Assembly: GCA_020650975.1 (NCBI GenBank)
Contig: JAIPMN010041521.1
Location: forward strand, 1-30,224
DNA length: 30,224 bases
Origin: Apostichopus californicus
Taxonomy: Eukaryota; Echinodermata; Holothuroidea; Aspidochirotida; Stichopodidae
Direction of reading: 5' to 3'
The first letter of the stretch is position 1, and every line of letters starts with the position of its first letter. The notes beneath the pieces are model-generated. The model ran no database searches, was not told the origin of the DNA, and saw only the letters and a list, made by a program, of their open reading frames with translations. The position numbers were made by a program, and so were the translations under genes. Shown here in pieces: positions 29,201-30,224 of the stretch.

Positions 29201-30224
29201 GTCGCTACAGTCGAAGATTCAGCTGTTGACACTTCAACATCTGGCGTTGTCGCTACAGTCGAAGATTCAGCTGTTGACACTTCAACATCTGGCGTTGTCG
29301 CTACAGTCGAAGATTCAGCTGTTGACACTGCAACATCTGGCGTTGTCGCTACAGTCGAAGATTCAGCTGTTGACACTTCAACATCTTGCGTTGTCGCTAC
29401 AGTCGAAGATTCAGCTGTTGACACTTCAACATCTGGCGTTGTCGCTACAGTCGAAGATTCAGCTGTTGACACTTCAACATCTGGCGTTGTCGCTACAGTC
29501 GAAGATTCAGCTGTTGACACTTCAACATCTGGCGTTGTAGCTACAGTCGAAGATTCAGCTGTTGACACTTCAACATCTGGTGTTGTCGCTACAGTCGAAG
29601 ATTCAGGTGTTGACACTTCAACATCTGGCGTTGTAGCTACAGTCGAAGATTCAGCTGTTGACACTTCAACATCTGGCGTTGTCGCTACAGTCGAAGATTC
29701 AGCTGTTGACACTTCAACATCTGGCGTTGTCGCTACAGTCGAAGATTCAGCTGTTGACATTTCAACATCTGGCGTTGTCGCTACAGTCGAAGATTCAGCT
29801 GTTGACACTTCAACATCTGGCGTTGTCGCAACAGTCGAAGATTCAGCTGTTGACACTTCAACATCTGGCGTTGTCGCTACAGTCGAAGATTCAGCTGTTG
29901 ACACTTCAACATCTGGCGTTGTCACTACAGTCGAAGATTCAGCTGTTGACACTTCAACATCTGGCGTTTTCGCTACAGTCGAAGATTCAGCTGTTGACAC
30001 TTCAACATCTGGCGTTGTCGCTACAGTCGAAGATTCAGCTGTTGACACTTCAACATCTGGCGTTGTCGCTACAGTCGAAGATTCAGCTGTTGACACTTCA
30101 ACATCTGGCGTTGATGCTACAGTCGAAGATTCAGCTGTTGACACTTCAACATCTGGCGTTGTCGCTACAGTCGAAGATTCAGCTGTTGACACTTCAACAT
30201 CTGGCGTTGTCGCTACAGTCGAAG
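2859..30224 (-). CDS. Partial mucin-like mosaic gene (VWD-C8-TIL / LDLa / sushi / EGF / NIDO-AMOP-VWD), 29 exons
   Basis: I assembled 29 exons on the minus strand with GT..AG borders and fully compatible phases, giving about 2,070 codons open at both ends. Approximate residues in this partial product: Ser/Thr repeats 1-420; VWD-C8-TIL 446-784; EGF to 838; LDLa x2 to 927; sushi x2 to 1051; EGF x2 to 1129; NIDO about 1130-1370; AMOP about 1375-1563; second VWD 1564-1765; linker with RKRR to 1849; cadherin/Ig-like about 1850-1930; EGF x2 to 2022; cbEGF to 2071. NIDO-AMOP-VWD-EGF is the core of vertebrate MUC4, SUSD2 and insect Mesh, which are surface glycoproteins. The VWD-C8-TIL unit is typical of gel-forming mucins, Fcgbp and SCO-spondin. 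The role as a secreted or membrane-tethered mucin is inferred. Signal peptide and anchor lie outside the window. Extra phase 1-1 exons could have been missed, and it could in principle be two adjacent genes, although no stop, start or phase break separates the halves. Confidence 0.85.
3145..3515. repeat. 41-bp intronic minisatellite resembling the adjacent exon
   Basis: CAGTGGG or its variants occurs at 3336, 3377, 3418, 3459 and 3500, an exact 41-bp period, with more degenerate units leftwards to about 3145. The unit matches exon 28 bases 3596-3638 at roughly 36 of 43 positions by eye. The minus-strand reading of a unit contains a stop, so it is not extra coding sequence. Confidence 0.88.
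3554..3740 (-). CDS. Exon 28: EGF end plus second EGF-like module
   Basis: Phase 0-1, 62 codons. VATCLCPDAWSGDFCENDF finishes the preceding EGF. ACIEDPCFPGVTCFDNVAP, LTGNRCGDGTC and PEGLVGDGFKC form a second module. The segment coding for DNVAPLTGNRCGDGT (3596-3638) closely resembles the 41-bp intronic minisatellite just downstream. Confidence 0.9.
3741..4189 (-). other. Intron 27
   Basis: No repeat or element recognised. Confidence 0.6.
4190..4371 (-). CDS. Exon 27: end of cadherin/Ig-like domain and start of EGF
   Basis: Phase 1-0, 61 codons. DGLVVWNPVSTDQISLVVQA then SDGEALSAVQPTVILC completes the cadherin-like fold (G-x-V-x-W-x-P, V-x-A-x-D-G). CNCQNNGTCQENTYTEESN starts an EGF interrupted by the intron. 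Acceptor CATCACCAG, donor GCG|GTAAGT. Confidence 0.87.
4372..5030 (-). other. Intron 26
   Basis: Contains a perfect 7-bp inverted repeat GGCCCTT (4583-4589) / AAGGGCC (4596-4602). Otherwise unremarkable. Confidence 0.55.
5031..5180 (-). CDS. Exon 26: cadherin/Ig-like domain, first part
   Basis: Phase 1-1, 50 codons. NFPPNITAESTIVATVGELF then YYQVMAVDPEGGNVSYSLE. The PP-x-I...G-x-x-x-Y-x-V-x-A-x-D-P-E-G...Y-S-L pattern is shared with dystroglycan-type cadherin-like and He_PIG/Ig-like repeats. Acceptor CTCTTTCAG, donor TCTG|GTAAGT. Confidence 0.87.
5181..5902 (-). other. Intron 25
   Basis: AT-rich with a T9 run near 5571; nothing else recognised. Confidence 0.55.
5903..6172 (-). CDS. Exon 25: post-VWD linker with RKRR motif
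   Basis: Phase 1-1, 90 codons. The product starts KVSTNNSFFASAGSRKRRAL and later has ATCEDNSQCLFDTLASENQA. RKRR fits the furin consensus R-x-K/R-R and sits about 15 residues after the VWD; processing is inferred. The helical C...C segment resembles the post-VWD region of MUC4/SUSD2. Confidence 0.9.
6692..6762. repeat. Four tandem copies of the 12-bp palindrome CCAGGTACCTGG (intron 24)
   Basis: Perfect copies at 6695-6706, 6713-6724, 6732-6743 and 6749-6760, spaced 17-19 bp, each preceded by TT and followed by T. The palindromes are identical while the T-rich spacers vary in length. Each contains CAGGTA on both strands, a ZEB/Snail-type half site in animals; any regulatory role is inference. 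Confidence 0.95.
6893..7009 (-). CDS. Exon 24: end of second VWD domain
   Basis: Phase 1-1, 39 codons. GVWNGNTSDDFTFPNGTLLS is the G-x-W-N-G-N-x-x-D-D-F-x-x-P-x-G end of a MUC4/SUSD2 VWD. It is followed by EDFFTFGEL, which continues into WKV in the next exon. Acceptor TGATCTAG, donor TTAT|GTAAGT. Confidence 0.92.
7400..7760. repeat. Degenerate TACTATAC-rich low-complexity sequence
   Basis: Recurrent ACTATACTACACT/ACTGTACT motifs flank the retroelement tail at 7484-7590 on both sides. Probably a decayed simple repeat. Confidence 0.7.
7484..7590 (-). mobile_element. Retroelement 3' tail (hairpin plus trinucleotide tail), minus orientation
   Basis: On the minus strand it reads CTGCGCC ... GGCGCA, then ATATAAATGTCCATTATT running into an ATT-type microsatellite (plus-strand ATA repeat 7484-7509). 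The stem is TGCGCC (7522-7527) with GGCGCA (7553-7558). The same layout appears in plus orientation at 9554-9618. It resembles the 3' tails of LINE-mobilised SINEs and L2/CR1-like LINEs. Confidence 0.6.
7783..7953 (-). CDS. Exon 23: second VWD domain, middle
   Basis: Phase 1-1, 57 codons. The product includes GNDVIISSVNEEVTKVNVVY, then VVMELLDILIQLPQDFKGNS and TRGLI, i.e. VWD strands followed by the F-x-G-x-x-x-G-L-x-G turn. Unlike the first VWD it has no CGLCG. That loss is typical of the MUC4/SUSD2 branch. Confidence 0.9.
7954..8917 (-). other. Intron 22
   Basis: AT-rich; no repeat, element or exon recognised. Confidence 0.55.
8918..9002 (-). CDS. Exon 22: second VWD domain (short exon)
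   Basis: Phase 0-1, 28 codons, VEFFLEDGGTNFSISVNGTE then VNKTQLAD. It fills the expected strand of a SUSD2/MUC4 VWD (hydrophobic strand plus NGxxV turn). Acceptor CTCATAG, donor GATT|GTGAGA. Confidence 0.85.
9370..9620 (+). mobile_element. Retroelement 3' end with hairpin and (TTA)n tail
   Basis: A stretch unlike the flanking intron, GT-rich with CpGs, ends in a perfect stem AAGCGCCC (9554-9561) / GGGCGCTT (9587-9594), then AATAAGAACTG and a TTA/ATT tail to 9617. This is the standard 3' end of L2/CR1-group retroposons and their SINEs. The 5' boundary is uncertain. Confidence 0.65.
9621..10167 (-). other. Remainder of intron 21
   Basis: Includes an A10 run near 9887. No further element recognised. 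Confidence 0.5.
10168..10382 (-). CDS. Exon 21: start of second VWD domain, GDPH motif
   Basis: Phase 1-0, 72 codons. SWVVGDPHFTTMDGYQYTFN then GLGEYQLALVYDENK begins a MUC4/SUSD2-type VWD with GDPH. The exon closes DAFAIAHENSL at a TTG|GTAAAA donor. That donor is weak-looking but keeps frame with the next exon. Reading through it would hit a stop 22 codons on. Confidence 0.9.
11097..11185. repeat. AT-rich block with fragment of a dispersed repeat
   Basis: Long T and A runs flank CATTATTGTCATCTTTAAT (11126-11144). That sequence is shared with the repeats at 14625-14694 and 26721-26779. The rest of intron 20 (10383-11367) shows nothing else. Confidence 0.6.
11368..11487 (-). CDS. Exon 20: end of AMOP
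   Basis: Phase 1-1, 40 codons. DLAPRQSCCGLSRDPYFCGL, then YSEKRPAGSCNGYLPPST. The CC...C...Y...RP...C-x-Y-x-PP pattern closes AMOP just before a VWD domain, as in MUC4 and SUSD2. Confidence 0.92.
11488..12047 (-). other. Intron 19
   Basis: Contains an A14-15 run near 11810-11824. No exon or element recognised. Confidence 0.55.
12048..12242 (-). CDS. Exon 19: AMOP domain, middle
   Basis: Phase 1-1, 65 codons. The product holds SFCLQTAMSPLGNSAGTTCC then YRSDGSLIEGFGADAYESSY. The CC-Y-x-x-DG-x-L pattern is typical of AMOP, a domain of adhesive cell-surface proteins such as MUC4, SUSD2 and ISM1. Acceptor TGTTTCAG, donor TTAG|GTGAGT. Confidence 0.88.
12437..12810. repeat. Degenerate satellite of TGTACAGCAATGTAAA-type units (intron 18)
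   Basis: A short motif, ACAGCAATGTAAA, and variants (GCATTGTA, GTGTACAG) recur throughout. A 40-bp segment at 12561-12600 is repeated with about two changes at 12675-12714, indicating a higher-order period near 114 bp. The minus-strand ORFs here are repeat translations. Confidence 0.8.
12955..13459 (-). CDS. Exon 18: end of NIDO, linker and start of AMOP
   Basis: Largest non-repeat exon, phase 0-1, 168 codons. NTFQVGLATDGTFSFAISNY followed by DVVIGFNTGTG ends the NIDO domain. Then GRWIYRLEAN leads to KKFCLDWYTTQPAHETW and LGTCPCTF, the start of an AMOP domain (Cys, W, CPC). The last part is Ser/Gln-rich linker. The donor is CAAA|GTAATT. Confidence 0.93.
13460..14030 (-). other. Intron 17, larger part
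   Basis: Strongly AT-rich with no recognised feature up to the 29-bp repeat. Confidence 0.55.
14031..14137. repeat. 29-bp minisatellite, about 3.6 copies (intron 17)
   Basis: AACCATAAAACCA recurs at 14034, 14063, 14092 and 14121, an exact 29-bp step, with an AT-rich remainder. The array ends about 20 bp short of the exon 17 donor. Confidence 0.92.
14160..14321 (-). CDS. Exon 17: NIDO domain, second half
   Basis: Phase 0-0, 54 codons. The product starts VYERSATNTANQTQVLDDAD and includes FKTTWLLVVTWYQIPSF. The strand carrying x-W-x-x-V-x-T-W follows the NIDO core as in nidogen, MUC4 and SUSD2. Acceptor TTGTTTAG, donor AAT|GTACGT. Confidence 0.9.
14625..14694 (-). mobile_element. Dispersed A-tailed repeat, copy 1 (intron 16)
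   Basis: Plus strand: a T-rich run, then TTATTGTCATGTTTAATGAG, GGTAGTCTTGCTC and a hairpin AGTGC-agga-GCACT (14681-14694). The same order occurs at 26721-26779. On the minus strand this is a retroposon 3' end with an A-rich tail. The remaining ~550 bp of the intron holds nothing I recognise. Confidence 0.65.
15254..15418 (-). CDS. Exon 16: NIDO domain core
   Basis: Phase 0-0, 55 codons. The product contains NGIVVFINENGEKLSYP, then VAVAPFWTDSNLGSGQGEVF and YQ. The APFWTD motif followed by G-x-V-F-Y is diagnostic of NIDO (nidogen-type extracellular domain). Confidence 0.93.
15419..15807 (-). other. Intron 15
   Basis: No repeat or element recognised. Confidence 0.6.
15808..15962 (-). CDS. Exon 15: start of NIDO region
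   Basis: Phase 1-0, 52 codons. Product ENRLFTFGDGQGDQRLTKSA with later FPIGDNFYYSLY, matching the lead-in of NIDO domains (FG..GD, then F.-fffg..Y..lyv). Donor TAT|GTAAGT. Confidence 0.85.
16227..16257 (-). repeat. Intronic copy A of the 3' end of EGF exon 14
   Basis: About 26 of 31 bases match the exon 14 end (CTCTGCAG, AAAACC, TCTCCA, TGAA blocks). It is followed by a segment shared with copy B (ACAGCTACAGTC ... CCTAATGCAT). No open module remains. Confidence 0.7.
16324..16502. mobile_element. MITE-like element, copy 1 (intron 14)
   Basis: About 179 bp bounded by CAATTGGGACA and the reverse complement of CAGTTGTGACA. It shares ATCATGCT, CAAAG, CCTAA and the block TCTGATAGAAACATGATATT with copy 2 at 22609-22793. 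It lies between the two intronic EGF-exon fragments. No transposase inside; target duplications not resolved. Confidence 0.7.
16523..16557 (-). repeat. Intronic copy B of the exon 14 end including its splice donor
   Basis: Matches plus-strand 16628-16665 from the donor complement (CTCTCACC) through AAAACCCATCTCCA and TGAA. Downstream it resembles copy A. This suggests a decayed partial duplication of the EGF exon. Confidence 0.75.
16635..16754 (-). CDS. Exon 14: calcium-binding EGF module
   Basis: Symmetric phase 1-1, 40 codons. It opens IDECLGMNDCDQTATCIDNP and closes GSYTCVCNDGFTGDGFYCR. The D-I-D-E-C start and D-N-x-G-S-Y stretch are cbEGF calcium and Asn/Asp-hydroxylation features. Fragments of this exon's 3' end and its donor recur in the next intron (16523-16557 and 16227-16257). 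Confidence 0.95.
16755..17243 (-). other. Intron 13
   Basis: No element recognised; ACCATATCT and CACCATACAGAA short repeats occur near 17023-17180. Confidence 0.5.
17244..17357 (-). CDS. Exon 13: EGF-like module
   Basis: Symmetric phase 1-1, 38 codons. The product is IDLCLSDPCKNNGTCSNNI then GFFSCACIDGWMGATCEE, six cysteines in canonical EGF spacing with the C-x-C-x-x-G-W-x-G-x-x-C ending. It lacks the DxDE calcium start of cbEGF. Confidence 0.95.
17540..17945. repeat. TATTGTA-type low-complexity array (intron 12)
   Basis: Almost pure T/A/G sequence of ATTGTAT and ATATTGT motifs. A 51-bp unit starting CATTGTTTAT at 17682 is repeated at 17733 with very few changes. Plus-strand ORFs of Tyr/Ile/Val are translations of this repeat. 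Confidence 0.9.
18251..18421 (-). CDS. Exon 12: sushi (CCP) module 2
   Basis: Symmetric phase 1-1, 57 codons. The product begins ENCDLPVAPLFGTLNTTDDT, with later VCNTNYELASPGSYLTCDDG and a final SYCQ. Four cysteines and the Y-L-x-C-x-x-G pattern fit a sushi domain. Acceptor CTGGCAG, donor CAAT|GTAAGT. Confidence 0.9.
18422..19188 (-). other. Intron 11
   Basis: No exon, repeat or mobile element recognised. Confidence 0.55.
19189..19389 (-). CDS. Exon 11: sushi (CCP) module 1
   Basis: Symmetric phase 1-1, 67 codons. Four cysteines in CCP spacing: FCHPPPSINSSYFTP, GDLVTYVCSKGYTLFGNDT, RVCNGSSF, DSPVCQ. The start rests on the TTTTTCAG acceptor. A second in-phase acceptor (GAAG) 24 bases further in, giving a start at 19365, would remove eight linker residues without changing the domain. 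Confidence 0.9.
19390..19940 (-). other. Intron 10
   Basis: No feature recognised. Confidence 0.55.
19941..20084 (-). CDS. Exon 10: LDL-receptor class A module 2, third Cys replaced
   Basis: Symmetric phase 1-1, 48 codons. The product includes CPGPNLFRCPLEGAYLSVSL, then QCDGYVDCSDGYDEDPTLC. It has F-x-C, CDG-x-x-DC and SDG-x-DE as in LDLa. Only five of the six cysteines are visible: the position after EG-A is Tyr where the family has Cys3. Cys1 would therefore be unpaired or pair elsewhere. The calcium-site acids are kept. Confidence 0.88.
20215..20254. repeat. (TA)20 microsatellite (intron 9)
   Basis: Forty uninterrupted bases of alternating TA. The rest of this intron (20085-20772) holds nothing recognised. 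Confidence 0.98.
20773..20895 (-). CDS. Exon 9: LDL-receptor class A module 1
   Basis: Symmetric phase 1-1 exon, 41 codons. The product has all six LDLa cysteines: CNEGQFTCEDGTC, ISANNVC, DLSPQC, PDHASDEFEALC. The acidic D-x-A-S-D-E cluster fits calcium binding. One module per exon suggests exon shuffling. Confidence 0.93.
20896..21762 (-). other. Intron 8
   Basis: No exon or element recognised; the ORFs here have no domain features. Confidence 0.55.
21763..21925 (-). CDS. Exon 8: TIL tail plus EGF-like module
   Basis: Phase 0-1, 54 codons. VGLVFQTGYCELECTC completes the TIL/VWC-like tail. It is followed by an EGF-type module, CRNVSCHGNAACTPNGCSC and LEGYVGDGFTCQ, with the usual GYxGDGxxC ending. 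Acceptor TTTAG, donor CAAG|GTAAGG. Confidence 0.9.
22250..22475 (-). mobile_element. tRNA-derived SINE (intron 7)
   Basis: On the minus strand there is an A box TAGCTCAGCGG (22462-22452) and, 32 bases on, a B box GGTTCGAGTC (22419-22410), the RNA polymerase III promoter arrangement of a tRNA. The sequence continues for about 150 bp of non-tRNA body, so it is a SINE rather than a tRNA gene. The 3' boundary is approximate. Confidence 0.8.
22609..22793. mobile_element. MITE-like element, copy 2 (intron 7)
   Basis: About 185 bp with near-perfect terminal inverted repeats: CAGTTGGGACA at 22609 and TGTCCCAACTG at 22783-22793. It shares a ~29-bp exact block with copy 1 at 16414-16443, in the same orientation. 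It ends about 110 bp from the exon 7 donor. Confidence 0.78.
22904..23115 (-). CDS. Exon 7: TIL (trypsin-inhibitor-like Cys-rich) domain
   Basis: Phase 1-0, about 70 codons. The product runs CNVNLTFKSNGDPCPESCTS, then GCQCDGGFVIEGRECVLPET and CGCIKDGFYAP. The Cys spacing with CxCxxGxV...C and a final CGC is that of TIL domains following C8. Donor CCG|GTAAGT. Confidence 0.93.
23116..23727 (-). other. Intron 6
   Basis: Short ORFs on both strands lack domain features; no element recognised. Confidence 0.55.
23728..23913 (-). CDS. Exon 6: C8 domain
   Basis: Phase 1-1, about 62 codons. The product includes YYENCRFDVCGA, then DEEDACSVILGFAIYCRESG and NWRTETTC. The spacing C-x4-DVC ... C-x(n)-YC is the C8 signature seen between VWD and TIL in mucins, Fcgbp and SCO-spondin. 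Confidence 0.93.
23914..24534 (-). other. Intron 5
   Basis: AT-rich, no feature recognised. Confidence 0.55.
24535..24685 (-). CDS. Exon 5: VWD to C8 linker and start of C8
   Basis: Phase 0-1. Product QTVQGFANSYITNSAECN..., including DPCLQATSNVTRRADELCEI. The pattern of a Cys pair, a helix and LCEIL is that of the start of a C8 domain following VWD. The acceptor is TATTCACAG and the donor ATG|GTATGT. Confidence 0.88.
25547..25771. repeat. 13-bp minisatellite, about 17 units, with a GATA core (intron 4)
   Basis: Units follow GTGATAGCTATAG with a constant 13-bp register and diverged positions; most retain GATA. The rest of this 1.6-kb intron (24686-26312) shows no exon or element I can support. 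Confidence 0.92.
26313..26468 (-). CDS. Exon 4: first VWD domain, CGLCGNYN end
   Basis: Phase 0-0, 52 codons. It contains GRLCGLCGNYNNDMLDDF, the hallmark Cys-rich end of a VWD domain with its CGLCG motif and calcium-binding NxN/D residues. The acceptor is TTGGCAG and the donor GTG|GTAAGG. Confidence 0.95.
26721..26779 (-). mobile_element. Dispersed A-tailed repeat, copy 2 (intron 3)
   Basis: Same series as at 14625-14694: a T-rich run, TTATTGTCATCTTTAATGAG, GGTAGTCCTGCTC and the hairpin AGTGC-agaa-GCACT (26766-26779). It is followed by a tandem 17-bp duplication TCCAGAGGAGCCCTCAA at 26784 and 26803. Confidence 0.68.
26820..27517 (-). other. Remainder of intron 3
   Basis: Contains a C-rich run near 27128-27144 and several ATGGAAC motifs between 27210 and 27425. 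No exon recognised. Confidence 0.5.
27518..27625 (-). CDS. Exon 3: first VWD domain, middle
   Basis: Phase 0-0 exon of 36 codons. The product starts VIIMTEDGMVTLDGVAVTLP, matching the beta-strand region of VWD domains (hydrophobic strand, DG turn, VxLP). The acceptor is TTTTCTAG and the donor ACA|GTAAGT. Confidence 0.9.
27626..28168 (-). other. Intron 2
   Basis: AT-rich; nothing recognised. Confidence 0.55.
28169..28371 (-). CDS. Exon 2: start of first VWD domain, GDPH motif
   Basis: Begins after a CTTCACTTCAG acceptor. The product reads CSVVGDPHYRSFDGRVYNFM and ends VTILTGEL, the usual start of a von Willebrand type D domain. GDPH is the sequence cleaved autocatalytically between Asp and Pro in several mucins; cleavage here is inferred. 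The donor chosen is TTG|GTGGGT because it gives phase 0, matching the next exon. A GTAATT four bases downstream would break the frame. Confidence 0.9.
28372..28886 (-). other. Intron 1, with a T9-G14 homopolymer junction
   Basis: Otherwise featureless. Nine T (28752-28760) run directly into fourteen G (28761-28774), a poly-C tract in the gene's sense. Such a run is prone to slippage and sequencing error. Confidence 0.7.
28887..30224 (-). CDS. Exon 1 of those visible: Ser/Thr-rich tandem-repeat (PTS) mucin exon
   Basis: The reading frame is open from the window edge to a donor (GAG|GTAATT). It holds about 26 repeats of the 16-residue unit STAESSTVATTPDVEV, then a non-repeat tail ending TTEEPLVR. 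About 7 of 16 residues are Ser or Thr, with one Pro and several Asp/Glu, as expected for a densely O-glycosylated, acidic mucin stalk. Single-codon variants occur (PESS, VAKT, TLDVEE, EMST). The exon ends in phase 1 and joins the VWD exon through a split Val codon. Its true 5' end is outside the window. Confidence 0.9.
28976..30224 (-). repeat. 48-bp coding minisatellite (VNTR), 26 units to the window edge
   Basis: Strict 48-bp period, about 26.0 units, running to the last base. Most units differ by 0-2 bases, and two adjacent units share the same pair of changes (TLDVEE). 48 is a multiple of three, so length changes preserve the frame. It encodes the Ser/Thr repeats of exon 1. Confidence 0.97.

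Noticed and set aside
28971-29540. Plus-strand 189-codon ORF through the 48-bp array
   Set aside because: It is the antisense reading of the coding repeat; it is open only because the period is a multiple of three.

Overview
The window looks like nuclear DNA from an invertebrate animal. It is AT-rich, split into short exons and mostly sub-kilobase introns with GT..AG borders, and littered with minisatellites and degraded transposable elements. The protein family and the repeat style suggest a marine deuterostome such as an echinoderm. That placement is an inference, not something the sequence proves.

One large minus-strand gene fills about 2.86-30.22 kb. I could assemble 29 consecutive exons whose reading phases all agree, about 6.2 kb of coding sequence or roughly 2,070 codons, open at both ends of the window. 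Neither the signal peptide (beyond the right edge) nor the C-terminus or any membrane anchor (beyond the left edge) is present. Reading 5' to 3' on the minus strand, the order is: a Ser/Thr-rich tandem-repeat exon (26 units of 48 bp, 16 residues each); a VWD-C8-TIL block; an EGF; two LDL-receptor class A modules; two sushi modules; two EGF modules; NIDO; AMOP; a second VWD; a linker with a basic RKRR motif; a cadherin/Ig-like domain; two further EGF modules; and a calcium-binding EGF. The second half (NIDO-AMOP-VWD-EGF) is the MUC4/SUSD2/Mesh arrangement. The first half resembles gel-forming mucin and Fc-gamma-binding-protein type D modules. Both VWD domains begin with GDPH, the autocleavage motif of several mucins. 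The product is best read as a large secreted or surface mucin-like mosaic protein.

Left of this gene (1-2.86 kb) there is a plus-strand 238-codon ORF resembling the N-terminal part of a metazoan EnSpm/CACTA-type transposase, a 61-bp minisatellite, and a degenerate CATTACTTAG repeat.

The introns hold a pair of short inverted-repeat elements (MITE-like) sharing TIRs, a tRNA-derived SINE, two retroelement 3' tails with a conserved hairpin and trinucleotide tail, and a second dispersed family with an A-rich tail. They also hold several minisatellites (13, 29, 41 and 51 bp), four copies of the palindrome CCAGGTACCTGG, and two places where pieces of neighbouring exons have been copied into the intron. 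I see no CRISPR, operon or other prokaryotic feature.
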